Shown piece by piece: positions 45,731-56,000 of a DNA stretch of 64,000 bases (the stretch's first letter is position 1; each line of letters begins with the position of its first letter). A program made the position numbers and the translations under genes. The DNA comes from Paragonimus westermani (taxonomy: Eukaryota > Platyhelminthes > Trematoda > Plagiorchiida > Troglotrematidae). The notes below the pieces were generated by a model. The model was not told the origin of the DNA. It searched no databases and saw only the letters and a program-made list of their open reading frames with translations. Where the stretch lies: contig QNGE01000954.1 of the NCBI GenBank assembly GCA_008508345.1, positions 2,529 through 66,528 on the forward strand, in the 5' to 3' direction.

Positions 45731-46191
45731 TGCGCCCATCATTACCGATTACGGTGAGAAATTGGCAGCATTCTTTTCATCTTTTAGCACACTTTTGAGG
45801 CGCTGCAAACAGTCTGCAAGATTTTCCAGGAAGTATAGAAATTCAAGTTTTTCAACGGAGAACAATCCACCATGAGTAAGCACAGTTGTCCGCCACGCTA
45901 ACTATCATGAATTCAGTGGTGTGAGAATGAAGTAATCGTATTGGCTCAGACTTAGAACGAGTTTCAAAGTAGTACTAATAACACATTGAAATGAGAAGTT
46001 CAGATAGCTCTTTCGAACGCGGTTGTATACGGTACTCTCAATAATATGATAAAACGATATTACTAAGAGTCAGACTTGGTGGTAATAACCTCAATGTGTA
46101 ACCCACAACTGTTAGCTCAAATGCAAGCTGTTGCTTGTATTTTCCAAGTGTTCACATGTTTTTTTCATGATTAATTTGTTGCGTAAGTGTT
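45731..46191. other. No recognisable gene
   Basis: Probably the 5' remains of the Mag-like element on the left and an unrelated target site on the right. No motif seen. Confidence 0.35.
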
Positions 46192-46203
46192 AGTTCATTA
46201 TAT
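46192..46203. repeat. 12-bp target-site duplication, left
   Basis: AGTTCATTATAT abuts the left end of the SINE composite and is repeated exactly at 47263-47274 on the right. Confidence 0.85.
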
Positions 46204-46317
46204 TACTGATGAGTAGTCGGGGATTTGGTTTATTTCCAAGTTGACCATCACTCACATTTGATCGCAGCGTTCGCATTCAGATAGACTTTCCAGCCAGCCG
46301 GTGTCTTTCGAAAAGAA

Positions 46318-46362
46318 GCACTAGACTCGAGTTTCGCTCTCATTAGAGCTCATCAGTAGTGC
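46318..46362 (-). ncRNA. Hammerhead ribozyme, type I, unit 1
   Basis: Sense strand in segments: stem I GCACTA, core CTGATGA, stem II GCTCT with loop AATG and AGAGC, core GAAA, short stem III CT-CG-AG, cleavage triplet GTC (its G closes stem III), stem I TAGTGC. Every conserved core nucleotide is present, and all stem pairs are Watson-Crick. Stem III is only two pairs with a two-base loop, but CTCGAG is self-complementary, so two ribozymes could pair through it. Such very short stem III is known for newt satellite and Penelope-type hammerheads. It lies just downstream of the tRNA-like head. Confidence 0.9.
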
Positions 46363-46366
46363 ATAT

Positions 46367-46440
46367 CCTTGTCACGACCGGGATTTGAAGTCCGGCCATT
46401 CCAATCATGAGGCAACCGTGTTAACCACTGCGCCATTGAC
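46367..46440 (-). promoter_or_regulatory. tRNA-like head with Pol III A and B boxes, unit 1
   Basis: Sense strand has TGGTTAACACGG (A box) and, about 35 bp on, GACTTCAAATC (B box with one departure from GWTCRANNC). The spacing is that of a tRNA, which is the usual internal promoter of a SINE. Confidence 0.75.
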
Positions 46441-46752
46441 CTCACGTTAGGCACGACCGAATCATCAAATCTGAACGCTCAACCACTCTCGCTTGTGAGC
46501 AATGATCAGGTTGCCCGATCGTCTCGAGAGGAGACACAGTTACTGCCTGTTAACTCCAATCGATAACCCCGCGATTAGGACTTCCGAGACAGGTCGAGAT
46601 CACAGAACTCATTAAACCTGCAAGGCGATATTTTAGATTACTGATGAGTAGTCGGGGATTTGGTTTATTTTCAAGTTGACCATCACTCACATTTGATCGC
46701 AGCGTTCGCATTCAGATAGACTTTCCAGCCAGCCGGTCTCTTTCGAAAAGAA

Positions 46753-46797
46753 GCACTAGACTCGAGTTTCGCTCTCATTAGAGCTCATCAGTAGTGC
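46753..46797 (-). ncRNA. Hammerhead ribozyme, type I, unit 2
   Basis: Identical over all 45 nt to the unit 1 motif and exactly 435 bp away on the same strand. Cleavage at both sites in a tandem transcript would release a one-unit RNA. Confidence 0.9.
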
Positions 46798-46801
46798 ATA
46801 T

Positions 46802-46875
46802 CCTTGTCACGACCGGGATTTGAAGTCCGGCCATTCCAATCATGAGGCAACCGTGTTAACCACTGCGCCATTGAC
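46802..46875 (-). promoter_or_regulatory. tRNA-like head with Pol III A and B boxes, unit 2
   Basis: A box TGGTTAACACGG is the reverse complement of 46851-46862. B box GACTTCAAATC is the reverse complement of 46817-46827. Same layout as unit 1. Confidence 0.75.
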
Positions 46876-47059
46876 CTCACATCAGGCACGACCGAATTAT
46901 CAGATCTGAACGCTCTAACACTCTCGCTTGTGAGCAACGATCAGGTTGCCCGATCGTCTCGAGAGGAAACACAGTTACTGCCTGTTAACTCCAATCGATA
47001 ACCGCGTGATTAGGACTTCCGAGACAGGTCGAGATCACTGAACTGATTAAATCTGCAAG

Positions 47060-47125
47060 GCGCATTGGTTAACACGGTTGCTTCATGATTGGAATGGCCG
47101 GAGTTCAAATCCCGGTCGTGGCAAG
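47060..47125 (+). promoter_or_regulatory. tRNA-like head, unit 3
   Basis: A box TGGTTAACACGG at 47066-47077 and B box GAGTTCAAATC at 47101-47111. The B box here fits the consensus fully, unlike units 1 and 2. The head is truncated at its 5' end, at the inversion junction with unit 2. Confidence 0.75.
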
Positions 47126-47130
47126 GATAT

Positions 47131-47175
47131 GCACTACTGATGAGTTCTAATGAGAGCGAACCTCGAGTCTAGTGC
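47131..47175 (+). ncRNA. Hammerhead ribozyme, unit 3 (core mutated)
   Basis: Same 45-nt layout in the opposite orientation, but the GAAA core reads GAAC and stem II has GTTCT in place of GCTCT, leaving one G-U pair. The changed base is the A that pairs with the U of the cleavage triplet, so activity should be lost or much reduced. Confidence 0.8.
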
Positions 47176-47262
47176 TTCTTTTCGAAAGACACCGGCTGGC
47201 TAGAAAGTCTATCTGAATGCGAACGCCCGAGATCAAATGTGAGTGATGGTCAACTTGAAAAA

Positions 47263-47274
47263 AGTTCATTATAT
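47263..47274. repeat. 12-bp target-site duplication, right
   Basis: AGTTCATTATAT, exact copy of 46192-46203. It follows a short A run that may be a remnant tail. Confidence 0.85.
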
Positions 47275-49599
47275 GTTAGAGGACGGATGACACTCAATAG
47301 TCCGTCAAGAAACGGTGTTTCGGCTTGCTTCTGATCCATCGAGCGAGTCTGTTATATTCCTGTCCGTAGGTGGTACCAGCTTGGTTTGAATTTGGTCGCT
47401 TTTCCGTCATAGCGGCCTCTCCTCTGTTCCATCATCGCCTCTCGCAGATATGTTGTGAACAATGACGGCTAAGCTCAATCAGATATTTACGTCCAAGCGT
47501 ACATGCTTGTGTGATCATTTTGAAATGTGAAGATGGGGTGATGCAATACGACTTCCTTTCCTAGAGTTTTTAGTCTTCTGTGTTGACATATAATCCCGGC
47601 AGGAACAACTAAGAAAGCTGATGTTGAGAGAACAACAAACCATGCATTTGCCAACTATTTAGGAAAGAGAAAGGCTTTTGGTTCTAGCCTGCTCTGGAAC
47701 TACCAGTGATGATAATCGTCTAAACAGGACAGACAAGGAAGATCACAGAGAACCCACTGGACTGCGGACGTTTAAAAACCGAACTGCCTTCCGAAAGAGC
47801 TGTCTGGTTCGTTTCCAACAAACAACTCTTTTACGCTCATAAACACCACCAACCAAACGGACGGCTAAAGAGTATGTTGTTATGGAAAGCTAAATTTTTG
47901 CGGTATGAAGAGCAATGCACAAGTAAATGAAATGGCACCAGGTCTAGACTGACTAACAGGCGAGCAGAAAAATACGTACGCAACAACATGCATGCAGAAA
48001 AATATCAGTTGTCGAAGTGATCCTTCAAAACTTAGGTCTTATTAGTTCGTTACATAAACTCCCCTTCTGAATAAAGATTGGCAAGATTCAGAATTAAAAT
48101 CGGAGGCATGCAACTGTTAGCTGCACCCTAGTGGCTGAGTTTCCAAGACATCCGACTATGTAAACCGTGATTACAGTAAGTCAGGTGAACGGCTAAATAT
48201 TGTTCTAAACAACCAGTCAGACTAAAGTAGTGCGACCGACCCGTTCACGTTTATACTCTGTCCGGACTGTGTTTTTTGTATGAGTTTTGACAGAGGGCAA
48301 CCCGATTCACCAAAATGCAGTCACGGCCATATATGGAGTGAGCCTATGATTTGTCGTTTCTCTACATGTCTTCAGCGGTGGTTACCTATGGTATATATTC
48401 AAGGCATCTGTGGCCTAATTGTACTCCTATTTGACCAACTTTCCGATGTTCACGTCTTTTGCCTCATAAGCTGACAATCAGCCGGTTTGATTGAGTGCGC
48501 GATTATAACAGGCACGACCCACTGGATGGCGTCTCTCAAGGTTCGGTACGAGAATAAACTTATCTAAGTAACAAGCACAATTTTATGTCCCCTTGATTGG
48601 AGAGGGTGAATACCTAGATGTGTATCCTATCCATGATGTTGGAAAATACAAACTTCAAATTGAGCTGTACTGTAGACGACATCACAACCGGTGTCATTGA
48701 AGTCGCTTATGAGTTTGAGACCTGAGTGACTTCTTGAAATCAGTTCCAAATGGGAGCAAACAATATCGGAAAGAGGCGAGTACGTCCTCGAATGTTCAGC
48801 AGTGTGGAACATCAGATGTAAACCAGCTTCATTCTGTCAAAGAAGCTTCACGGTCTTGTTGTTAACGATCAGTCATTCTTATCCAACACCCGGTATAGAT
48901 TTCCCTATCTGGTTTCGTCAGTTGTGCGAGTGCGGTAAACAGACATTTTAAGCTGCCAGCAATGAAGGTCCGTCTGAGTGTCTTATATCTGTCCGCGGTC
49001 CACATTTAACAAATGGTTCAGATGGAGTTTTAGAAGCGTCACGAACAGTAGGACTCGGGGAACCGTAGAAGGAATTTGTTTAGTGTTAACCCACGATAGA
49101 TAGTTGCTACTGTTCGCGCGGTTGAGCCTCAATCTTCTGCGCTCCACCCACCACACTGGGGTCGATTGTAGCAACTGTGTGAACGACGTAAATGTGGGAA
49201 ATGTATGACGCGTCAGGCACCATATGGAACAAACGTCAGCAAAAACCGGAAGACAGTCTAACTGATGAATTCCTCTGGAGTAATATCTTGCAGAATTCTC
49301 AAGCAATACTAATGTTAACAGTTCACACTTCGCGTAAACACAAAATTTCCATCTTCTACTACACGTTTAAATTTTGTGGTGGTGAGCTGCCGGTAACATA
49401 TCTCTACTAAAACTGATTTAGAGTGAATGAACAAACGTTGGTTTTCAGGGAAGTAAACTGAATGCTTGTGGTGTTCCTTTCATATTTTGAGGTAGGATGG
49501 TCGCAACGGCAGGAGTCAAAATGTCTGTAGACAGGGGTGGAAGTAGATTAGTAAATTAGTAGATTCAAAATTTTTGTTTCTGTTCACGACTTAATTTGA
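47275..49599. other. No recognisable gene
   Basis: About 2.3 kb with only short open frames and no motifs. The last few hundred bases may hold the 5' part of the plus-strand Penelope-like fossil. Confidence 0.4.
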
Positions 49600-50640
49600 C
49601 TGCTGTCCACGTATTTGGTGGGGTATGTGGATGATACATCCGTACTCATGAAACAAACAGCTTGCGACTAATTCCTACAATTTCTTAACTCATAATGCAA
49701 CGGCAGTGTATTCACATTTGAGACTGAAACCAATAAGCGCTCACTTGCTTTCCTAGACTGCCTAGTCAAAGTTGACGAACAATTGACACTGTTTCAGTGT
49801 ATCGCAAATCAACCCACTCTTGTTGGTATCTCAAATTCAACTTGTCACATCCAATCGGTATGAAGGGAGCAGTCATCATCTCGCTCGTCAATAGAGTTAA
49901 TAAGATCCGCACCATTGAATTTTCCGAAACAAAAGAGGTTTCTCACATTAAAGAAACGCTAGCCACTAATCACCATCCAAACGCATTTATTGAGAACACA
50001 GTGATGCGCATTTCCACTAAGAAGGAAACCAAAACGACCAGAACTGTGCATGTACCTATCGTGAACAGACATGAAGCAATTCGCTCCATTCTGTTTGAGT
50101 ACGCTTTCCGGACTGTATTTCGGCTGGAGAATATCCTAGAACGATTGGTGACTCATCCTAAGGATCCAGTTTCTATGGGCGACCAGATAGACTACAGTGC
50201 AAGCTACCATTGAGAGGCAAGTGGACAACTGAAAGTACGTGTTGCTGGATACAAGAGACATACTAGGTTCTCTCCCAAACACGTCTATCAACTTCAGAAA
50301 CTAGGGAAAGATTCGGCCATCACACCACGTGCACTGACAGAAAATCACAGCGTAGGTTTTTTTGACCAAGCTAGAGTGATTCACAGGGATATGCATTCCC
50401 ATGCGGAGCGGTGCTGTGCTGAAGCTCCCGCCATTTACTCACAACACGCTTGTGGTAATCGCAATGATAACAGACCCCTGTCTGCAGTGTGGCGTGGATG
50501 GATAAACAGCACCAGACAAGGACGCGTCTTATCCACATCTGTCTCGCTCCCACTTAATGGGCAAAGGGTTAGATTAATCAGGTCAGATGCAGCACAAATT
50601 GGTCTAACCACGGCAAATCCCATGTGACCTCTGTTCCTCT
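49600..50640 (+). mobile_element. Penelope-like element fossil (RT end and GIY-YIG region)
   Basis: At 49624-49635 a Y-V-D-D box is encoded. After it come F-L-D-C-L-V-K-V-D and the frame 49797-50213 with Y-R-K-S-T-H-S, Y-L-K-F-N and H-P-I, the conserved order after the palm in Penelope-like reverse transcriptases. The frame continues with R-P/H-P-K-D-P-V. Downstream frames (50214-50640) give L-K-V-R-V-A-G-Y-K-R-H and a region like the C-terminal half of a GIY-YIG endonuclease (V-W-R-G-W near the end). Stops and frame changes are frequent. This enzyme pair is the hallmark of GIY-YIG-bearing Penelope-like elements. It meets an opposed copy at about 50640. Confidence 0.75.
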
Positions 50641-52150
50641 GTCAATGTGAGTTGGATTACAACACTCCTGAAGAAGGTCACCCGAGCTGGTTGGAACGTA
50701 GAGTATTGCAATTTGACTGTGTCCTGTTTGGATTATGTGCGTTGCAATCGATGATGCTGGGTGCCGTCCGTCGGCAACTACACGGGCGCCTGGCGTTTCC
50801 AGCTGGGTTCTTGACACGAACTAGTTGTCGGTTTGTTCTCCGTGCATAACTCACACTGCAGCCACATGAGTACTTGTATAAACAATGGGACGTGACAGAC
50901 ATACATTGTTTGTCCGTAACCAAAGAGACTGGTAGATTTCTCCTTCGATGTACCATACACAGTTTCGCAACGTTGTAAGTCCCGAATACAGCTGTTTCCC
51001 AGAAATGAGGGTTCTAAATACACCGACCTCTTCTGAACCATCATCAGTTCTACCGTTGGCATGACGGCTATAGTGTACTTTCTAATGAATTTCAGGGAGC
51101 ACCCGTTGACCTGCAGATTGTTTGTCAGTAACTGGTTGTGGGTTGGCCTCCGTGAAAATCCTCTGTGTTCTGTGGAAAAGCGCGCCGACTAGACTCCCGT
51201 TGTATTGCGCCGTTCAGAAGCCTTCAAAATACGTATACTATCCTGTCCGGTTAGGCTTCTTGTAGACTGATCTTCCCATAGTGCCGTGTGATCTAAGAGT
51301 GACTAGGATGTTCAGGTAGGGAAGATAGTCGCCCATTTTGTTCTGTAGTGGACAAGTGGGTGTGCGCTCGACCCTCGTCCACTAACAATTTGAAACACCT
51401 TTCCTGAAGAGCAGTTGAAACGTAGTCCCATCAGACATCGAACTAAAAGAACGCGTCAGGGTTTAAAAACAAACCGTATATTTCCAGCAATGTTAGGAAA
51501 TATGACAAGCAGTTAGTTTTAGCCTAATCCGGGATCAACGGCAGCAACAAAGGGAAGAAAGAAGAGGAGTGCAAAGTGGGCCACAACCTACTCGGCAACA
51601 ATCCAAAGTGCGCTAAGTCATAAGTGCGTGGAAACTTCGAGTGCGTTAAAAAACGCTCGAAAAGGTCCAGGTCAAACGACCTTGAATAAGGGAGGGATGG
51701 ATGGGTCGTTAGAAGAGGAGCGAACATTCGCTGCGTGCAATTAGTTGCACGGTTGAAGAAAGTGGCACTGAGTTCATAACAGGCCTTCTGAAGCAGGCGC
51801 ACACGGAACCATGCGTACAGAGCAGACAAGCAATAAAACATGGTTGCAGCCAGGATCCTTAGAGAAGCCACACGACCGCTGGTCACTACAGTTCTCTGTC
51901 GTCAGTTTCAAGTTCGGATGAGCTTGGTTCAACTTCAAGAACAGTGGATCTGAGTCACTTGAGCTCCCAGTGATAGATAGAATATCATCTACGTAACATA
52001 TGTAAAACACCGGTTTAGTCAGGCTTTCACATGATGTGGATTCCACTTTGGCCACGAAGAAATCCATCAGAAGTGAACCCAGCGGTCTGCCCACTGTAAC
52101 CCCATCCACTCCGGAGGACATCACATGAATTGCGGCTTCTCGTCGTTCGA
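50585..52150 (-). mobile_element. Second Penelope-like element fossil, opposite strand
   Basis: From right to left on the minus strand: RT palm at 52124-51774 with V-T-V-G-R-P-L-G-S-L and Y-V-D-D-I (51995-51984), then L-N-Q-A-H-P-N-L-K-L-T. Then 51370-51200 has Y-L-P-Y-L-N-I-L-V and S-V-Y-K-K-P-N-R-T-G. The GIY-YIG region follows at about 50960-50590 with C-G-C-S-V-S-Y-A-R-R-T-N-R-Q-L in one frame and S-S-I-A-T-H-I-I-Q-T-G-H in another, so a frame change lies near 50790. The motifs differ enough from the plus-strand copy that these are probably two families. Catalytic Y-V-D-D is intact but the coding sequence is not. Confidence 0.78.
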
Positions 52151-52479
52151 TTCATCAAGGGAACGAACCGTTCGAAATTTTTTGGTAATTTGCCTTGGGG
52201 AGACTAGTTTTTTCGGAATACAACATGTGCGGCCTAACGGATGTTGGCTTGCCCTCAGTTCAGATGTTACATATGACGTTAAACTTAGCGGCGATTAAGC
52301 ATATCGACATAACAACCAGTTGTAGAAACTTTCGAAAATGTTACGCAAAAGAGGCTGAAACCTCCGGTTGTGGTTTGACCATACCGATAGATGCGAAAGT
52401 CGTGTCAATGCGGTTGATATTAAAGAGCTTAACGAGTTTCGTTAAGTTCCGGCGTCGCATCTGTGGGAAAATAGCGAAC
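52151..52479. other. No recognisable gene
   Basis: This is probably the upstream part of the minus-strand Penelope-like fossil. A plus-strand frame (52195-52494) shows no motif. Confidence 0.35.
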
Positions 52480-52655
52480 ATTCGAGGACGCTGAAATGAA
52501 CGGTAGTGACAATGTGAAATTTCCGAACTCCTGGTGTAGTTTCGTAGCTCAGATGGTACAGCGCTTCCCGCGTTGAGGCATTCTGTGTCTGTCGCTGGTT
52601 CGAATCCAGCCAGATCCCTGACTTTTCACAGTTGGGTCTCATCTAAAAAATTAAC
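52480..52655 (+). mobile_element. tRNA-derived SINE, family 2, copy A
   Basis: A leader with TGTGAAATTTCCGA (52514 on) precedes a tRNA-like segment with A box TAGCTCAGATGG (52545-52556) and B box GGTTCGAATCC (52597-52607); a five-pair T stem GCTGG/CCAGC surrounds the B box. A tail with GGTCTCATCTAAA follows. The same leader, head and tail occur at 59320-59475. A true tRNA gene is unlikely because the A and B boxes are about 40 bp apart with no clear anticodon arm, and a repeated non-tRNA leader is attached. Confidence 0.8.
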
Positions 52656-52659
52656 ATCC

Positions 52660-53071
52660 AGTAGAATTTTTGTAGAAGACGCGATTTCTTCGTCAACAAT
52701 CGTTTATCAAACCTCTGGATGGAAGTGTGAGTAACGGTAGGGGTACGAGGATTGCCCAGCTGTAGCACCTCAGTAAAAGCCGGTGCGATCAGTGTGGTTT
52801 TCACTTCGCTGTCCGCTAGAAATGCAGTTCGTGTGCGAATATCCCTAACAAACATGAGGCGACTACGTGTGGAAGATTCGACTGTGTTATCTGTTCTTGC
52901 AGACTGGCTGACGGGTTTTCCTATTGTGGTAATTGGAAGGAGTAAGATTTTGTGCACTCTGTGTTTTTGATAAATTACTGTCGGTGATACCATCAGAAAG
53001 TTTTCCGGGGCAAGATAGTATGTGGTCAGAGAATGTGTTAGAATAGTGGAGGCTTGAGAAAAGTACACCAA
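52660..53071 (-). pseudogene. Possible CsRn1-like protease fossil
   Basis: A 142-codon minus-strand frame contains S-R-L-M-F-V-R-D, then F-L-A-D-S-E-V-K at the place of F-L-V-D-T-G-A-E, then I-A-P and T-P. The surroundings fit a retropepsin of CsRn1-type elements, but the active-site T-G-A is lost. The SINE copy A lies against its 3' end. Moderate confidence because it rests on one degraded motif run. Confidence 0.45.
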
Positions 53072-53099
53072 ACCCTTGTTCTAAAAAATGCCGGATAAT

Positions 53100-56000
53100 T
53101 GGAGCAATAAAAACAGCCGTATGAAAACTTTCAGCTAGATACTCACTAACTAGATTAAAAAGTCTCGGACTCACTGATTTACGGCGATGAACTGAATAAC
53201 TACGAATTTATTTACATGAGCTTCACAGTTTTGTAGGAGCACGCCTACAGTGTCCAGTTTACAACCAACAACAAATGAATGCAGCCAATTTTTTTCTATC
53301 ATGACAAAACTGACGGAGATAAAGTACACAGCAATTTGGATTCCCACGTTTCAGTGTGTGGAATGAAAAGAATGAAAACCGAGACACAAATTAGCTGGAG
53401 TACATAGTCAGTCCAAAACAGATATACAAGATCGAGTGTCATAGTGCACACTAAAATCTCGTCGAAAAACGAGCTTTTATAAAAGATCTCTACAGGGTAG
53501 AAAATTTTCTGACCGAACAGTTTCAGAATCGAGCTCATTTGGAATCAGCTGTGAAAAACTAGCCCATCCAGGTAGGAGGAGCCAGCTTCAGTTGGGTTGC
53601 ATTCAGAAACTCGGTGCAACAACTGGCCTCTGTTGTTAACGATGAATGGTCACGTGAACCACTGTCAAACTGTCTACTGCTAAGAGGACATCAAGGGAAG
53701 TTGGCTGAAAATGTTCGTACAGGCTTTCAGGTTAAGTCATAGCGGCATTTCTGAAGGTCAGTCATTTTTATATATAAAAGCACATCACTCTCGATCACAG
53801 TCACAGCTGACAACTTCTCATGTGTTCATCTGTTTACTGTCTATTGCGCGTGCTCGTCAGAATTCGCACTCATTCGTTTGCCCAAGTAGGTAGGTAAAAG
53901 CGTTTGTGTTTCATATTCCATGATGCACAGCGCGCATTCCATAACAAATGCAATGTCGTTCAGAACATCATTGTATATGTGGAATTTTCTACACACCTTT
54001 ACGCATTCTGAACTATTGGTTGCGGTGCTGGTGAGCATTCAGAAGAGATCTAGTTGAATGGTTTATTCACTTAGTATGTGCTACCTTATGAATGTTACAT
54101 TATTTGAAGCCACGTGAAGTTCTCTTTAAGTCTGCTCTATTCCACTTCATCTATATCTTAAATACAGATGGAGGTGAACAATGTAAAATGCACTGTTGAG
54201 ACCCCTGTTGTTGGTTGCACCTTCCTCAATTTATGTTCTTCTCGGTTTCTCACAGAAGTTTACCAATAAACTCCGTCACTAATAAAGCAGATGTGATTGT
54301 TTTTGTGGACAAAGCAGAAGACTGGTCATGTGGACGTGTAGCAATGCGACTCCTTACAAAAAGACTTGAAATGTAATTTTCCCACTTATGCTGATTCACA
54401 GGTTAATTAAGGTTTTCGGAATTTTCAAATGAGTTAGGCGTGACTACGGAAATGGTCATTATGGAAACCACTAGTTGTTGAAGCTTACTGAACTAATTTC
54501 CTTAAAGCTTGCATTATTCGAGTCGGATCCTAGTGGGTTTCAGGTCATAGTGCCAGAGGTTACTTCACTGGTTGCTTTCCAATATCTCAGTGAAAGCCAC
54601 GCTGGCTCCACCTCACTTCGTTATTTGGTGAGTGGTGGAAAGTCGTACAGTTACCGTGGATTGGTTAAGTACCTCCAGTACAAACAACGCTGGAGCATGA
54701 GGTTGTGAGACTAAGTACGCTAAAGCACAGATTCACTGATATAATGAATTAAACATGAGTGCACAATGTTTGCGGAGGTATGCCGGCTGCTTCAAACCTG
54801 AAGAACAAACAACTTGGACTGCGCGTTTTCTATCCACAGAGAAATGGTGCAATAAACCTTATAAATCCCTCGTTAATGGCCATTCCGAGAATGTCTACTG
54901 ACAGGATGAATGCTCAAGAATGCGACATAGAACTCAGAACGTTTGCTGACTTACCAGACAGCCGTCCGTTAGGTAGATAACAACCCGGTGCACAGTATAA
55001 ACACAGAGAAATGGATCCTTCTACCCCCAAGCTTGAAGTCTCCGTTGCTAGATGAAAAATGAAATTATCTGCCAAATACACGCAGTTGGCAAATTAATAA
55101 GATGGCAGTAACAAACACCTAGCGCTAGCTGAACATACGGAGTACCCCTTCGGACCGGGAACGGTCCTATCTGTATTCACCAATCTCACTGGCGACAGCG
55201 TCGAGCAAACCGTACAATAAGCGGCCTGGAGCTCATATTGCGAGAAATTTGACCAGTAATACAGCGTATAGCACCAGCTGCAGAGATGCCTCGGATAGTC
55301 GCTTAACTACGGTTTATTTTGACCGCTCAAAGTTGGTTAACAATAGTTCCGTAAACTCCCACTCTATACAAACAAACCGCATGCAACCGCTCATGCTGAG
55401 AAGCCACATGAAGAAGAAATCGCCTGCATTAGCACAATGAGACCACTGCTGCTAATCAAGGAGGGTGACATGTGGGCAAATCCAGTCATATCACCTTTGC
55501 ATAGCGTGTAACTGAGTGTTCTTTTAGGTTAGAGGTGGTAAGCTGTCGCAGCAATCTGATTCCTCCGTTTTAGAAAATAATTCATTCCATTCCATCAGGT
55601 GACTCTCCATTATGATGCAACTGACAAACGTTGTGGTGTCCTGCAATAACTACAGGTTGTTTGATATTACACATTAAGCGGTGGTTAACTCGCTCTTCGT
55701 CTTTTCTCTACGTTGGGCCGGAAATGTTTCCACAGATGAGTAATGCTTTTCTGTTGTCGTCTATTGCAATCGTCGTCTGTCTGCACACTTCTCAAGTCAA
55801 GGGTACACCATTTACCTGATATAGAGTATAGCAGACATTTTGCGTGCATTACAATTTGGGAATTATTTAATTTAAACTTGGAAGATGAGTTTGGTGATAA
55901 GCCTAGTGTGGATTTAAAGCGTCACACTAAACCGTTCACTACTGAGTTTATGGCCTCTTTGAAGTATTATATATATATATATACCGTATCTACCATTCGT

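Larger units (their letters stand above)
46202..47263. mobile_element. Composite tRNA-derived SINE with hammerhead ribozymes
   Basis: Two tandem minus-strand units (46202-46636 and 46637-47062, period 435 bp, about fifteen differences) are followed by one inverted, partial plus-strand unit (47060-47263). Each unit has a tRNA-like head with Pol III A and B boxes, then a 45-nt hammerhead, then about 160 bp of tail. The plus-strand unit ends in a short A run before the duplication AGTTCATTATAT. One duplication around all three units shows they entered together. Tandem units plus a partial inverted unit fit reverse transcription of a multimeric RNA with twin priming. No protein is encoded. Schistosome Sm-alpha SINE-like repeats and animal retrozymes are the nearest known types. 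Confidence 0.9.

Noticed and set aside
46200..46220. A plus-strand CTGATGAG near the left end of the composite as a fourth hammerhead
   Set aside because: No GAAA core or stem II follows; it is the complement of the unit's 3' end.
52540..52620. A genuine tRNA gene
   Set aside because: A and B boxes are good, but there is no convincing anticodon arm and the segment is part of a repeat with a second copy at 59320.
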